Source of the DNA: Anaerolineae bacterium
GTDB lineage: Bacteria > Chloroflexota > Anaerolineae > JACIWP01
Assembly: GCA_014360855.1 (NCBI GenBank)
Contig: JACIWP010000079.1
Coordinates: 1-11,899 of the forward strand
Length of the DNA stretch: 11,899 bases
Direction of reading: 5' to 3'
Shown: positions 1-8,402 of the stretch, piece by piece
How positions within the stretch are numbered: position 1 is the stretch's first letter
Layout of the letters: each line of letters opens with the position of its first letter
Program-made: the position numbers and the translations under genes
Notes under the pieces: generated by a model
The model's database searches: none
Seen by the model: the letters and a program-made list of their open reading frames with translations, nothing else
Told to the model about the DNA's origin: nothing

Positions 1-261
1 GAAGCGCGCCGGCAGGAGCTGGAGAAGCTTCAGGAGCGCATTGCCGGCGAGATCAATGCCGCTCTGCTGGGCAAGAGCGTCGAGGTACTGGTGGAGGAGC
101 GGCAGAAGGGCCGCTGGCGCGGCAGAACCAGGCAGAACAAGCTGGTCTTCTTTGAGAGCGAGGAGGAACTGGCCGGCGCGCTGGTGGACGTGCGCATCAC
201 CTGGGCCGGCCCTTGGTCCCTCATCGGCGAGCTGGAGCGGATAAAGGCTCGAACACCGTGA
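1..261 (+). CDS. miaB: tRNA-2-methylthio-N6-dimethylallyladenosine synthase MiaB, C-terminal 86 codons (5' end outside window)
   Basis: The open frame enters from the left edge in frame 1 and stops at TGA 259-261. The visible 86 residues start with an amphipathic helix (RRQELEKLQERIAGEINAAL), the usual link between the radical-SAM domain and the TRAM domain. A TRAM RNA-binding domain follows, with VEVLVEE, then GRTRQNKLVFF, then VDVRITWAGPWSLIGEL. The GRTR-N-K-V-F block and the ITxAxxWSLxGEL ending are typical of MiaB, which puts a methylthio group on i6A37 of tRNAs reading UNN codons using two Fe-S clusters. Those cluster cysteines lie outside the window. RimO and MtaB also end in TRAM domains but do not match this ending as well. 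The gene runs convergently into the neighbour on the other strand, and their coding ends overlap by 41 bp. Identification is confident for the methylthiotransferase family and slightly less so for MiaB specifically. Confidence 0.87.
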   Translation, partial: EARRQELEKLQERIAGEINAALLGKSVEVLVEERQKGRWRGRTRQNKLVFFESEEELAGALVDVRITWAGPWSLIGELERIKARTP

Positions 262-1441
262 ATGCCAGCGGTTGAACAGCGCCGGCCGTGCCGGCATATA
301 CCCGCATCTCCGCCGGCTCCATCAGCACCACCGCAACAGGGTGCTTCTCGGGGCCGGCTGTCGTTTCCTCTTCCGCCCATGCGCGCAGGAAATCCAGCCC
401 TTTTTCCCAACCCATCCAGCCGCTGTTGGCCCGCAGTTTGGCCTGCGCGCGCTCCGCGCGTTCTTCGGCGGCGCTGAACAGTGCGGAGGGGAGGACGGGG
501 AGTTGGACCGCGGCCAGGGTCGGGTGGCGGAAAAGGCCGGCGGCGAAAATGGTGTTGGCGTCCGATGCCAGCGGTTCCTGCATGCGGGCGGACCACTCGA
601 CGCCGGCGGCTGAAACCTCGCCGGCGAACACCACCTGCGCCCCGCCGCTGTGCGGCTGTCCCATGCTCCAGCGCAGTGCCTCCTGGCTGGCGGCGGCCTG
701 TTCCAGCGCGCCGCGCAGGATAAGGGATGCCGGCAGGCCGGCCGGGGAACTGTCGCTGGTGCGCGCCGGCAGGGCCCAGCCGGCGACGTGCGCCTCATTC
801 AGGCCGGCCACGCCCCCCAACCAGCCGGGCAGGCCCAGGGTCGCGTTCTCCAGCCCATCGTCCGGCCGGCGCACCACCCACACCAGGGAAGCACCTTCCG
901 CCGGCCGCCAGCCGGCCCCCAACAGCGCCTGGCCGGAGACAACCGCCGGCCCCCAGGCGGCGAAGCCGGCCGTCCCCAAACTGCCGTCCGCCGGCGGGAA
1001 CCAGGCCTCGAACAGCGCGTTGAGCAGGAGGATGTCCGCCGTACGGACTTCTGCGCCGGCCGCCAATCCCTCGGCCTCCGCCAGGAACAGCGGCGGAAGG
1101 GCCTGCCGCAGGCCGGCAGAGGCTTCGGCGCAGGGGTTCCCAGCAGGAAGAGCGCCGGCGGCGCAGAACGCATGCGCGGCGGCAATCGTCTCGCGGATTT
1201 CGGCCTGGAGCAGTCTTCCCAGGGCAAAGCCCATCTCCCAGCGGCTCCCGGCCACCTCTACGAGGGGGATGCCGGCGCTGGAGTTTTCCGCGGGGATGAC
1301 GTATCGGGTGCCGTTGACACGGGCCGGCCAGGCGCGCGGCGGCGCGTTCCGCGGCCCGATGCCCAGCACAATCCACAGGACAGCCAGCGCCAGGAACGCC
1401 GGCCGGAGGAGCTCCCTGCGGCGCGAAGCGCTCATGCCCAA
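221..1441 (-). CDS. C45 / acyl-CoA:6-aminopenicillanate acyltransferase-like protein lacking the usual nucleophilic cysteine
   Basis: A 406-residue protein begins with an Arg-rich stretch (RRRELLR) and a hydrophobic segment at about 15-29, a likely signal peptide or anchor. The rest has the skeleton of the C45/AAT family of Ntn hydrolases: SRWEMGFALGRLLQAEI (about 66-82), a helical region, LLLNALFEAW (138-147), GFAAWGPAVVSGQALLGAGW (159-178), GLPGWLGGVAGLNEAHVAGWAL (203-224) and a C-terminal half with SLILRGALEQA. In active relatives the stretch before FAVWG normally starts with GC; here it is GTAGFAAWG, with Thr157 where Cys is expected. This may therefore be a pseudoenzyme, a Thr-nucleophile variant or a divergent branch. 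The start chosen is TTG 1441, three bases after the der stop, because GGGGGAG at 1449-1455 sits 7 nt upstream. ATG 1435 is an alternative but at 13 nt spacing. It is last in the minus-strand series and its end overlaps miaB. The family call is moderate and the substrate is unknown. Confidence 0.68.
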   Translation of the reverse strand: MGMSASRRRELLRPAFLALAVLWIVLGIGPRNAPPRAWPARVNGTRYVIPAENSSAGIPLVEVAGSRWEMGFALGRLLQAEIRETIAAAHAFCAAGALPAGNPCAEASAGLRQALPPLFLAEAEGLAAGAEVRTADILLLNALFEAWFPPADGSLGTAGFAAWGPAVVSGQALLGAGWRPAEGASLVWVVRRPDDGLENATLGLPGWLGGVAGLNEAHVAGWALPARTSDSSPAGLPASLILRGALEQAAASQEALRWSMGQPHSGGAQVVFAGEVSAAGVEWSARMQEPLASDANTIFAAGLFRHPTLAAVQLPVLPSALFSAAEERAERAQAKLRANSGWMGWEKGLDFLRAWAEEETTAGPEKHPVAVVLMEPAEMRVYAGTAGAVQPLAFTVFEPLSAPARR

Positions 1442-1444
1442 GGT

Positions 1445-2830
1445 CTATCTCCCCCGCTTTTTCCCGCCAGCGGGCTTGTGGCCGCGAAAGACCAGCTTCA
1501 GGGGAGTGCCCTCGAAGCCGTACTGCTCGCGCAGGCGGTTCTCGATGTAGCGCTCATACGAAAAGTGCACCAGGCCGGGGTCATTCACGAAGAAGACGAA
1601 GGTCGGTGGGGCCACGTCGGCCTGGGTGGCATAGTAGAACTTCAGGCGCCGGCCGGCTTTGCTGGGCGGGGCATGCCGGGCGATGGCCTCCCGCATGATA
1701 TCATTCAGCAGGGAGGTCGGGATGCGCGCCAGACGCTGTTGATGCACCCGCAGGGCGGTCGGCAGGACAGTGGATACCCGCTTGCCGGTTTTCGCCGAGA
1801 TGAAAAGCACCGGCACGTAGTCCAGGAAACGAAGCTGAGCACGCACCAGGGCGCGGTACTCGTCCATGGTGTATGTGTCCTTGGGTATGGCGTCCCACTT
1901 GTTGACCACGACCACCACGCTTTTCATCTCGTCCAGGATATAGCCGGCGATATGCGCGTCCTGGGCCGTGACTCCCTCGGTGGCGTCGATCAGCAGGAGC
2001 ACCACATCGGCGCGCGAGATGGCCTTCAGGGCGCGCAGGACGCTGTACTTCTCAATGCCCTGCTCGATCTGGCCGCGGCGCCGGATGCCGGCGGTGTCGA
2101 TCAGCACCACCGGCTGTCCCTCCCATTCCAGATAGGTGTCAATGGCGTCGCGGGTGGTGCCGGGTATCTCGCTGACGATGGCGCGTTCCTGTCCCAGGAG
2201 GGCGTTGAGCAGGGAAGATTTGCCCACGTTCGGCCGGCCGACGATGGCGATCTGCACCGCCTCCGGACGGGCCGGCGGCTCCTCCGGCGGCAGGAGTTCC
2301 ACCACCTTGTCCAGCAGTTCCCCTACCCCAATGCCGTGCAGAGCGGATATGGGGATGGGGTCTCCCAGCCCCAGCGCATAGAACTCGTAGATGTCCGAAG
2401 CGCGCGCCTCATTATCGGCCTTGTTGATGGCCAGGAGGACGGGCTTGTTGGAGCGGCGCAGGACGTCGGCGACCTCGTGGTCGGCCGGCGTCAGCCCCTC
2501 GATGGCATCTGCCAGCATGATGACCACGTCCGCTTCCTGGATCGCCATTTCTGCCTGGGAGCGCATGGCCGGCACGAAGGGTTCGGAGGCGACCGCCAGC
2601 GGCGTGCGCTCCGGCTGAGGGGCCGGCCCTCCGCTGGTGAGCACTTCCAGGCCGCCGGTATCCACAACCACGAAACGCTCGCCGTTCCATTCGGTTTCCG
2701 CGTACAGGCGGTCGCGGGTGGTGCCGGGCTGGTCCTCGACGATGGCCAGACGCCGGCCCACCAATCGGTTGAACAAAGTGGATTTGCCCACATTCGGGCG
2801 CCCCACAATGGCGACGATGCGGGAACTCAT
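1445..2830 (-). CDS. der: Ribosome-assembly GTPase Der (EngA), tandem G domains
   Basis: A 461-residue protein with two consecutive Era-like GTPase domains and a C-terminal KH-like domain, the architecture unique to Der, which acts in 50S subunit maturation. Domain 1 shows GRPNVGKS (10-17), the PGTTRD switch I (35-40), DTGG (57-60) and NKAD (136-139). Domain 2 shows GRPNVGKS (198-205), PGTTRD (223-228), DTAG (245-248), NKWD (310-313) and SAK (345-347). The KH-like part contains LKFYYATQ and PPTFVFFVND and ends in a basic GHKPAGGKKRGR tail. An insert of about 15 residues, rich in Pro and Ser, follows DTGG of domain 1 (about 65-85) compared with E. coli. ATG 2830 is chosen over an in-frame GTG 2842 because GGAGG (2836-2840) precedes the ATG by 5 nt and would lie inside the longer reading. 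The YbbR gene stops 19 bp upstream. Identification is secure. Confidence 0.97.
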   Translation of the reverse strand: MSSRIVAIVGRPNVGKSTLFNRLVGRRLAIVEDQPGTTRDRLYAETEWNGERFVVVDTGGLEVLTSGGPAPQPERTPLAVASEPFVPAMRSQAEMAIQEADVVIMLADAIEGLTPADHEVADVLRRSNKPVLLAINKADNEARASDIYEFYALGLGDPIPISALHGIGVGELLDKVVELLPPEEPPARPEAVQIAIVGRPNVGKSSLLNALLGQERAIVSEIPGTTRDAIDTYLEWEGQPVVLIDTAGIRRRGQIEQGIEKYSVLRALKAISRADVVLLLIDATEGVTAQDAHIAGYILDEMKSVVVVVNKWDAIPKDTYTMDEYRALVRAQLRFLDYVPVLFISAKTGKRVSTVLPTALRVHQQRLARIPTSLLNDIMREAIARHAPPSKAGRRLKFYYATQADVAPPTFVFFVNDPGLVHFSYERYIENRLREQYGFEGTPLKLVFRGHKPAGGKKRGR

Positions 2831-2849
2831 GTTTTCCTCCACCTCTCCA

Positions 2850-4238
2850 TCAGCGGATTCTCTCGTCCGGCACGGGATACAGCCGGATGGAGAAGCTGGT
2901 GGTGCTGGCCGGGCGCGGGGTGGGTGAGGGGGCGGCCGGCGTGGAAGTGGGTGCCGGTGTGCGCGTGCCGGGCGTGCCGGTGCCCGGCGGTCTGGCCGGC
3001 GTGGGCGTTGTGGTAGCGGTCGGGGTCGGGGTGGGCAGGGCGATGATTTCCACCTGCACCCGCTCCGGCACCACGCTTTGCACCCGGATACCCTCCGGCA
3101 CGATGACTACCGGCGCGAGCTGGTGGACTCCCGGCCCCAGGTTGAACACGTCCACGATGACCTGCACATCCTCCGTGCGCAGGGCATCTAGCTTGGGCAG
3201 GGGGCCAGACAGGATGATATTCACCGTCTTAGGCGAGACCTGGGCCTGCATGGTGGCCGGCAGGCCCTGCACCTGCACCTTGCGCTCCACGGTCAGGCTG
3301 GATTCGATCGGGGTGATGCTGATGGTCACCTGCACGGTCTGGATGCCGAGGAGCGAGACGCCCTCCGGCAGGATGAGCGAGACGTGCTCTACCACGTCGG
3401 CGGTGGCTCCGTCAACCTGCACCGGCGCCGTCTCCAGATAACCGGGCAACTGCTCGATGGTCTGCGGATCGCCGATAATGGTCACAATGCTGGGGTCCAC
3501 CGAGACGTTGCTGATGCGGTAGCCGGCCGCCGGCTGTCCTTCCCACACAACCCGCACTGGCAGGTTGCGGAAGCCCCTCTGCTGGACAATGGGCACTTTC
3601 ACCAGCACGGTCGCCGGCTCCAGCGTCACATTCACCGCCTCTCCCTGCGCATCGCGCGCCCGCAGAGACACGCGGCGCTCCACAGCCTCCGTCGCCCCCC
3701 GCAGATACACCTCGGCAACCACCTCGCTGACCTGATTGACAAAGGTCTCCGGCCCGGAGACAGTAACTGTGTTGGGGTTGACGGTGATGTTTTCGCTCTT
3801 GACCTCATAGCCGAAAGGCGGGGAATCCATAACCACCACCCGCACGCTCCAGTTGGTCTGTTTGAGCCGATCCAGGCGCACGGAGATGGTGCTCGGCCGG
3901 CTTTCGATGATTTCCACCCGGCGATCCGAGCATTCCACATGTACCTCGAGCTGATTCATGCCGATCTGCGCATCGGCCAGATCCACCACGGCGCGAAAGC
4001 TCTCCCGGCGCAGGTCTCGCCAACTGCTCTGGGGCGCGCGGATTTCGACCTGCACCGTTTTGGGTACATCGCCGACGATGATGGTGCCGGCCGGCTGGTT
4101 GACCAGTTCCAGCGGAATGGTATCCCCCCATATCCCTCGCGTGATGGGGTTTTCCTCGTTCATGGCCACCACCCACACGATGATACCCAGCACCAGCGCG
4201 AGGATGATGGAACCCAGTTCGTTCAACAGGCGGCGCAT
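2850..4238 (-). CDS. cdaR: YbbR-domain membrane protein, CdaR-like regulator of diadenylate cyclase
   Basis: From ATG 4238 the protein has 462 residues. A short basic N-terminus (MRRLLNELG) leads into one transmembrane helix (about 9-26), leaving the rest outside the membrane. About four YbbR-type beta-rich repeats follow, at roughly 35-120, 125-210, 215-300 and 310-400, each with the motif of a short valine-rich strand, an 'I/V-x-V-x-P-x-x-V-x-I-x-G' element and a closing strand. The last 50 or so residues are a Pro/Thr-rich low-complexity linker and a short tail (SIRLYPVPDERIR). CdaR in Firmicutes has the same one-TM plus YbbR plan and modulates CdaA. Placement directly after cdaA supports that role here, but it is inferred. 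A GTG at 4250, 4 bp after the cdaA stop, is an alternative start adding four residues; neither has a strong ribosome binding site, so coupling to cdaA translation is likely. Confidence 0.88.
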   Translation of the reverse strand: MRRLLNELGSIILALVLGIIVWVVAMNEENPITRGIWGDTIPLELVNQPAGTIIVGDVPKTVQVEIRAPQSSWRDLRRESFRAVVDLADAQIGMNQLEVHVECSDRRVEIIESRPSTISVRLDRLKQTNWSVRVVVMDSPPFGYEVKSENITVNPNTVTVSGPETFVNQVSEVVAEVYLRGATEAVERRVSLRARDAQGEAVNVTLEPATVLVKVPIVQQRGFRNLPVRVVWEGQPAAGYRISNVSVDPSIVTIIGDPQTIEQLPGYLETAPVQVDGATADVVEHVSLILPEGVSLLGIQTVQVTISITPIESSLTVERKVQVQGLPATMQAQVSPKTVNIILSGPLPKLDALRTEDVQVIVDVFNLGPGVHQLAPVVIVPEGIRVQSVVPERVQVEIIALPTPTPTATTTPTPARPPGTGTPGTRTPAPTSTPAAPSPTPRPASTTSFSIRLYPVPDERIR

Positions 4239-4254
4239 GGGATGTCTCACAACT

Positions 4255-5118
4255 TCAGGATGATCGGCGCGATGATGACGATCCGCTGGAGAACCAGCGG
4301 GTGATGCCGGCCAGGGGCGATCGCCCAGCCGGCGATAAACGATAGAACGACCGCAGGACGTTGGCCAGCCGCTCGCGGCCCAGCCGGCGGATCATGCGGC
4401 CGTTCTGGGCCACGGAGATGATGCCGGTCTCCTCCGAAACCACGATGGCCAGGGCATCGGTCTGTTCGGTAATGCCGATGGCGGCGCGATGGCGCGTGCC
4501 CAGGTGGCTGTAGGCCGGCGCGTGTTCCGCCAGGGGCAGGACGACGCGCGCCGCCACAATGCGGCCGGCACGGATGATCACTGCCCCGTCATGCAGGGGG
4601 GTGCCGGGATAGAAGATGGTCTGGAGCAGTTCCGAGCTGACCGGCGCGTCGATGGGGGTGCCGGTTTCGACGTAATCCTGCAGGCCGGTCACCCGTTCCA
4701 GCACGATGAGGGCGCCGTGCCGGCGGTCGGCCATCAGCTCGCAGGCATCCACAATTTCCTCGATAATCATATTGACGGTCTCTGGGTTGCGCAGTAAATT
4801 GCGCAAGGAGCCGGTGCGGCCCAGACGCTCCAGCCCCCGCCGCAGTTCCGGCTGGAAAATCACCGGCAGGGCGACCAGCAGGGCGGCGAAGCTGTTGCGG
4901 ATGAGCCAGGTGAAGGCACGCAGGCGCAGAAGACTGCTCAGCACGCTGATGATGAGGACGAGTAGTATCATGCCGCGCAAGAGCTGGATGGCCTGGGTGC
5001 CCTGGAACAACCGCAGGATCAGGTAGAACACCAGCGCCACCAGCAGGATGTCCACCACGCCGGCCAGCGTGATGTCCCGCAGTACGCTGAGCGGCTCAAA
5101 GATATTGGTCAGATCCAT
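4255..5118 (-). CDS. cdaA: Membrane diadenylate cyclase CdaA (c-di-AMP synthase)
   Basis: A 287-residue protein of the usual CdaA size, condensing two ATP into c-di-AMP. Three transmembrane helices occupy about 21-38, 44-63 and 67-87, followed by a basic linker and the DisA_N (DAC) domain. The catalytic signatures are both intact: LHDGAVII with Asp177-Gly-Ala, and GTRHRAAIG with Arg209-His-Arg. SEETGIISVAQNG near 228-240 is also characteristic. The C-terminus is a Ser/Arg-rich tail of about 20 residues with no obvious domain. ATG 5118 follows a plausible ribosome binding site (GAAGGG), and the upstream TPR gene stops 12 bp before it. The YbbR gene follows within 4-16 bp, recalling the cdaA-cdaR order of Firmicutes, though the customary glmM is absent and der comes next instead. 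Confidence 0.96.
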   Translation of the reverse strand: MDLTNIFEPLSVLRDITLAGVVDILLVALVFYLILRLFQGTQAIQLLRGMILLVLIISVLSSLLRLRAFTWLIRNSFAALLVALPVIFQPELRRGLERLGRTGSLRNLLRNPETVNMIIEEIVDACELMADRRHGALIVLERVTGLQDYVETGTPIDAPVSSELLQTIFYPGTPLHDGAVIIRAGRIVAARVVLPLAEHAPAYSHLGTRHRAAIGITEQTDALAIVVSEETGIISVAQNGRMIRRLGRERLANVLRSFYRLSPAGRSPLAGITRWFSSGSSSSRRSS

Positions 5119-5130
5119 CTCCGCCCTTCA

Positions 5131-7410
5131 CTATGCCTGTCCTGGTTCATCCGTCTCGGCCTGTGCTGACCGTGCGCTCAAGAGATAATCCAGCAGTCGC
5201 TGGTAGTCGCCGGCCTTGTCCGGTTCCAGCGCGGCCAGTTTGCGCACGGTGCGCACCGCATCATCGGTCATGCCGGCGTCCAACTGCAGTTCCCCCAATG
5301 TGTTCAGGACCTGAATGGCCTCCTCTGTGCGCCCCTGGGCAATGTACCAGTCCGCCATGCGCTCCTGCAGGGGAGCGATGGCCGGCCAGGCATCCACCAG
5401 AGAGCGCAGGGTCCGTTCTGCCTGTTCGTCCGCCCCTTCCTTGTGTAGACGCTCCAGCAGGTCGTCAAGTTCGCGCAGGCCGGCGTCAATTTCCTCCAAC
5501 TTGAAGGCCAGGTCAATCCGGCCCAGGCATGTTTCGAGGTTCTGCGGCGCCGGCAGGGCGGACAGACGCCGGTATATCTCGCGCGCTCTGGTCCAGTCAA
5601 AGCTTTGGACGTACAGGTCGGCCAGGCGCGGCAGGAGCCGTGCCTCCCAGACAACGCACTCCGACGAGCGCGGCGTCAGCTTCAACGCTTCCTGATACGC
5701 CGTGATGCATTCGTCTATGGCCGCCAGGTGATAGTAGGCGTCGGCGAGCTGGATGTACTCCTCCAGCGCCTGGTCCACCTGCCCAAGTACCAGCAGTTCC
5801 TCGATGAGCTGTCTGCGTAAGACTGTGTCGAGTGGGGCGAACTGCAGTGCCAGGCGGTAGACCTGCACGGCCTGCGCGTTCTGCCGGCGCAGGCGGTAGG
5901 TCTGCGCCACCATAACGCACTTCTGCAGAGCGGCATCCATGCGGCCCTGCAGGGCGCTGATCTCCGCCAGCCGCAGGTGCAGGGGCAGATAGCCCGGCAC
6001 CCGTGCCAGCGCCCGATAGCATTCCTCTTCCGCCGAGGCGAACCACCGCCGGCGCATGTACTCCTCGCTGAAGGCCAGGGCCTCCAGCGCGCTCTGGGCG
6101 TCCGGCGTGGCCAATGCTTCCGCCAGGGAGGTGACGAAGCCATGTGCGGCGAAGCGGTCCAGCCGGCGGCGCGCCTCGTGCACCTTCTGCTCCCAGCCGG
6201 GGGAGCCGAGGAAATCGACGATGGAAGAGATGAGCACCAACGCCCCTTCCGCTGAGCGCTCGCCGGCGTACTGCGCCTGCAGTGCTTCGTAACAGCCGGC
6301 CAGTTGGGCGTGCATTTCCTCAGCGCTCGCGCGCAGTTCCAGGAGCTTGAGCGCCTCCAGAAAATGGGTCAGCGCCTGCTGTGTCTGGCCGCGCGTTTGA
6401 TAGCCCTGGCCCAGCGCAAAGTGGGCGCCGGCGGCGTAATCCGGGTCCGCCAAGGCGCGCTGAAAGTGGGGGACAGCCTGCTCCCAGCGGCCCAACTGCT
6501 GAAGAAGCACCGCCAGGTTGAAGTGCACCGCTGGCCAGTCCAGCCCCTGCCCGAGCGCCTGCTCAAAGAGGCCCACCGCCTGCTCCAGCGCGCCGCGCGA
6601 TTGATAATCCATCGCCTGGGCAAGGAGGGGCAGGGCGCGGGTGGATGGGCCGGCGCTCTCTTCGACCGATTCGAAAATGGCCTCGGCTAGGGTTTCCAGC
6701 GCCCGCCGGCGGAGTGCCTCAGCGGGGTTGGCGCTCTCCGCTTCCTCCCCGGCTTTCTCCTCCTGAGGGGCTGTGGGGGCTTCCACGGTGGGGCGCACCG
6801 GGCCGGCGGCCGGCGGCGCCGCGCCCTGGCCGAGCGCCTCCAGCGCCTGCCGGGCGGCCGCGCTGCGCGGGTTAATATTGAGGGCCTGCTGGATGCATTC
6901 CAGGGCGCGCTCCCGTTCGTTCTGCCGCTGGAAGAGGTGCGCCAGCACCAGGTATGTCCGCACCGCCTCCTGGGTGCGGCCGGCCTGCAGATACGCGCCG
7001 GCGAGCCGCTCGTGGGCGGTGAGGTCCTCCGGCGCAAGCTTGGCGGCCTGCTCCAGGGTTTCCACCGCCCTGGCCCAGTTTTTCATTGCGGCAAAGACCT
7101 CGGCCGCCGCCAGATAGTGGCGGACAGCTCCGGCCGAATCGCCCATATCCGCCAGGATGGCGCCGGCGCGCAGATGGGGCAGGGGATCGTCCGGCCGCAG
7201 TTCGCACGCCCGCTGGTACGAGGCCAGGGCGCTGGCCGGCTCCCCGCTGGAAAGGTATGCCTGCGCCAGGTAGATGTGGACATCCGCATTGTCCGGGAAC
7301 TCCTGGAGGGCGCGCTGATAGGCGGCAATGGCCTCCTTCCACCGGCCATCCCAGGCGAAATTATGTCCTTCGCGCAGGGCTTGTTCGAAGACCTTGCGTT
7401 TTCCGGCCAC
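5131..7410 (-). CDS. Large tetratricopeptide-repeat protein, function unknown
   Basis: A 759-residue soluble, helix-rich protein made almost entirely of TPR-like repeats. The N-terminal array (about 12-192) has clear 34-residue units, for example WKEAIAAYQRALQEFPDN and ASALASYQRACELRPDD. An Ala/Glu/Pro-rich linker lies at about 195-230. A second array (about 260-400) contains LEQAVGLFEQALGQG and WEQAVPHFQRALADP, and a more divergent third block runs to the end. There is no signal peptide, transmembrane segment or catalytic domain, so a scaffold role in protein-protein contacts is the most that can be said. The start is GTG 7410, supported by AAGGAG at 7418-7423 with 7-nt spacing. It lies 56 bp after argF and 12 bp before cdaA, so it is probably co-transcribed with both. 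Whether it has anything to do with c-di-AMP is not shown by the sequence. Confidence 0.9.
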   Translation of the reverse strand: MAGKRKVFEQALREGHNFAWDGRWKEAIAAYQRALQEFPDNADVHIYLAQAYLSSGEPASALASYQRACELRPDDPLPHLRAGAILADMGDSAGAVRHYLAAAEVFAAMKNWARAVETLEQAAKLAPEDLTAHERLAGAYLQAGRTQEAVRTYLVLAHLFQRQNERERALECIQQALNINPRSAAARQALEALGQGAAPPAAGPVRPTVEAPTAPQEEKAGEEAESANPAEALRRRALETLAEAIFESVEESAGPSTRALPLLAQAMDYQSRGALEQAVGLFEQALGQGLDWPAVHFNLAVLLQQLGRWEQAVPHFQRALADPDYAAGAHFALGQGYQTRGQTQQALTHFLEALKLLELRASAEEMHAQLAGCYEALQAQYAGERSAEGALVLISSIVDFLGSPGWEQKVHEARRRLDRFAAHGFVTSLAEALATPDAQSALEALAFSEEYMRRRWFASAEEECYRALARVPGYLPLHLRLAEISALQGRMDAALQKCVMVAQTYRLRRQNAQAVQVYRLALQFAPLDTVLRRQLIEELLVLGQVDQALEEYIQLADAYYHLAAIDECITAYQEALKLTPRSSECVVWEARLLPRLADLYVQSFDWTRAREIYRRLSALPAPQNLETCLGRIDLAFKLEEIDAGLRELDDLLERLHKEGADEQAERTLRSLVDAWPAIAPLQERMADWYIAQGRTEEAIQVLNTLGELQLDAGMTDDAVRTVRKLAALEPDKAGDYQRLLDYLLSARSAQAETDEPGQA

Positions 7411-7417
7411 AGGCGGT

Positions 7418-7423
7418 CTCCTT
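7418..7423 (-). promoter_or_regulatory. Ribosome binding site fixing the GTG start of the TPR gene
   Basis: AAGGAG on the minus strand, 7 nt before GTG 7410. No ATG lies nearby in frame, so this site decides the start. Confidence 0.75.
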
Positions 7424-7466
7424 CAGAAACGCGGGCGGGCGTGCCGGCGCCGTGCTTGCCGCGCGA

Positions 7467-8402
7467 TCAAGCCAGGGGCACCCCGCCCAGCAGATGGGCC
7501 ACCAGCGCTTTCTGCGCATGCAGGCGGTTCTCGGCCTGGTCGAAGACAGCGGAATGCGGTCCATCCATGACCTCATCGGTGATCTCCTGGCCGCGGTGCG
7601 CCGGCAGGCAGTGCATGACGATGACCTTCGGGTTCGCCAGCGCCACCAGGGCGGAGTTCACCTGATAGGGCGGGAATATCTTCTGGCGCTCCTCTGCCTC
7701 CGCCTCCTGCCCCATGCTGGTCCAGACGTCGGTATAAATCACCTGGGCGCCGCGCACCGCCTCTTTCGGGTCCTCAATGAGGGAGATGGAGGCGCCGGTA
7801 CGGGCGGCGAGCTGGCGCGCTTTGGCGACGGTTTCGGACTTGGGCATGTAGCCGGCCGGCGCGCTGATGACGATGTCCATGCCGGTCTGGGCGCCGGCGA
7901 ACATCAGGGATGTGGCCACATTGTTGCTCCCATCGCCGACAAAGACCAGGCGGATGCCGCGCAGGGTGCCGAACTTCTCGCGCACCGTGAAGACATCGGA
8001 CAGGGCCTGACAGGGATGGTTGTAGTCCGAAAGGCCGTTGATGACCGGCACGGAGGACCACTTGGCCAGCTCCAGCACGTCATCATAGGCGAAGACGCGT
8101 GCCATAATGCCGTGCACATAGCGGGAGAGCACGCGCGCCACATCGGAGACCGCCTCGCGCTTGCCCAGTTGGATCTCGTTGGGGGAGAGGTACAGCGCCT
8201 GCCCGCCCAGGTGCAGCATGGCCATGTCGAAGGAGACGCGGGTGCGCAGGGATGGCTTCTGGAAGATCATGCCGAGGGTCTTGCCGGCCAGGATGGGCTT
8301 GTTGCCGCCGCTGAGATATTCCTTCTTCAGGCGTTCGGCCAGGTTCAGCAGGCCTTCGAACTCATCCACCGTCAGGTCAGCGATGCACAGAAAATGCTTC
8401 AT
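7467..8402 (-). CDS. argF: Ornithine carbamoyltransferase
   Basis: A 311-residue cytosolic enzyme of the usual length for the family, which makes citrulline from ornithine and carbamoyl phosphate in arginine synthesis. The carbamoyl-phosphate loop reads FQKPSLRTRVSF (SLRT at 51-54, a known variant of STRT). It also has SRYVHGIMARVF (93-104), NHPCQAL (128-134), the DGSNNVATS segment (157-165), DVWTSMG (225-231, ornithine side) and the family signature MHCLPAHRG (263-271) with Cys265. The intact SMG and HCLPAHRG motifs favour an ornithine rather than N-acetylornithine or putrescine enzyme. ATG 8402 is chosen because GGAGG (8408-8412) precedes it by 5 nt. An upstream in-frame extension would run through the promoter. 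It heads the minus-strand series. I see no carbamoyl-phosphate synthase or other arginine gene in the window. Confidence 0.96.
   Translation of the reverse strand: MKHFLCIADLTVDEFEGLLNLAERLKKEYLSGGNKPILAGKTLGMIFQKPSLRTRVSFDMAMLHLGGQALYLSPNEIQLGKREAVSDVARVLSRYVHGIMARVFAYDDVLELAKWSSVPVINGLSDYNHPCQALSDVFTVREKFGTLRGIRLVFVGDGSNNVATSLMFAGAQTGMDIVISAPAGYMPKSETVAKARQLAARTGASISLIEDPKEAVRGAQVIYTDVWTSMGQEAEAEERQKIFPPYQVNSALVALANPKVIVMHCLPAHRGQEITDEVMDGPHSAVFDQAENRLHAQKALVAHLLGGVPLA

Noticed and set aside
650..3016. A 788-codon open frame on the plus strand
   Set aside because: It is the shadow of the C45-like and der genes in this GC-rich DNA; the product is low-complexity Gly/Arg/Gln-rich sequence with no family motif, while the minus strand encodes an unmistakable Der.
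7411..7466. Terminator between argF and the TPR gene
   Set aside because: The stretch is GC-rich and can form weak hairpins, but there is no T-run and no stable stem; read-through from argF is more likely.
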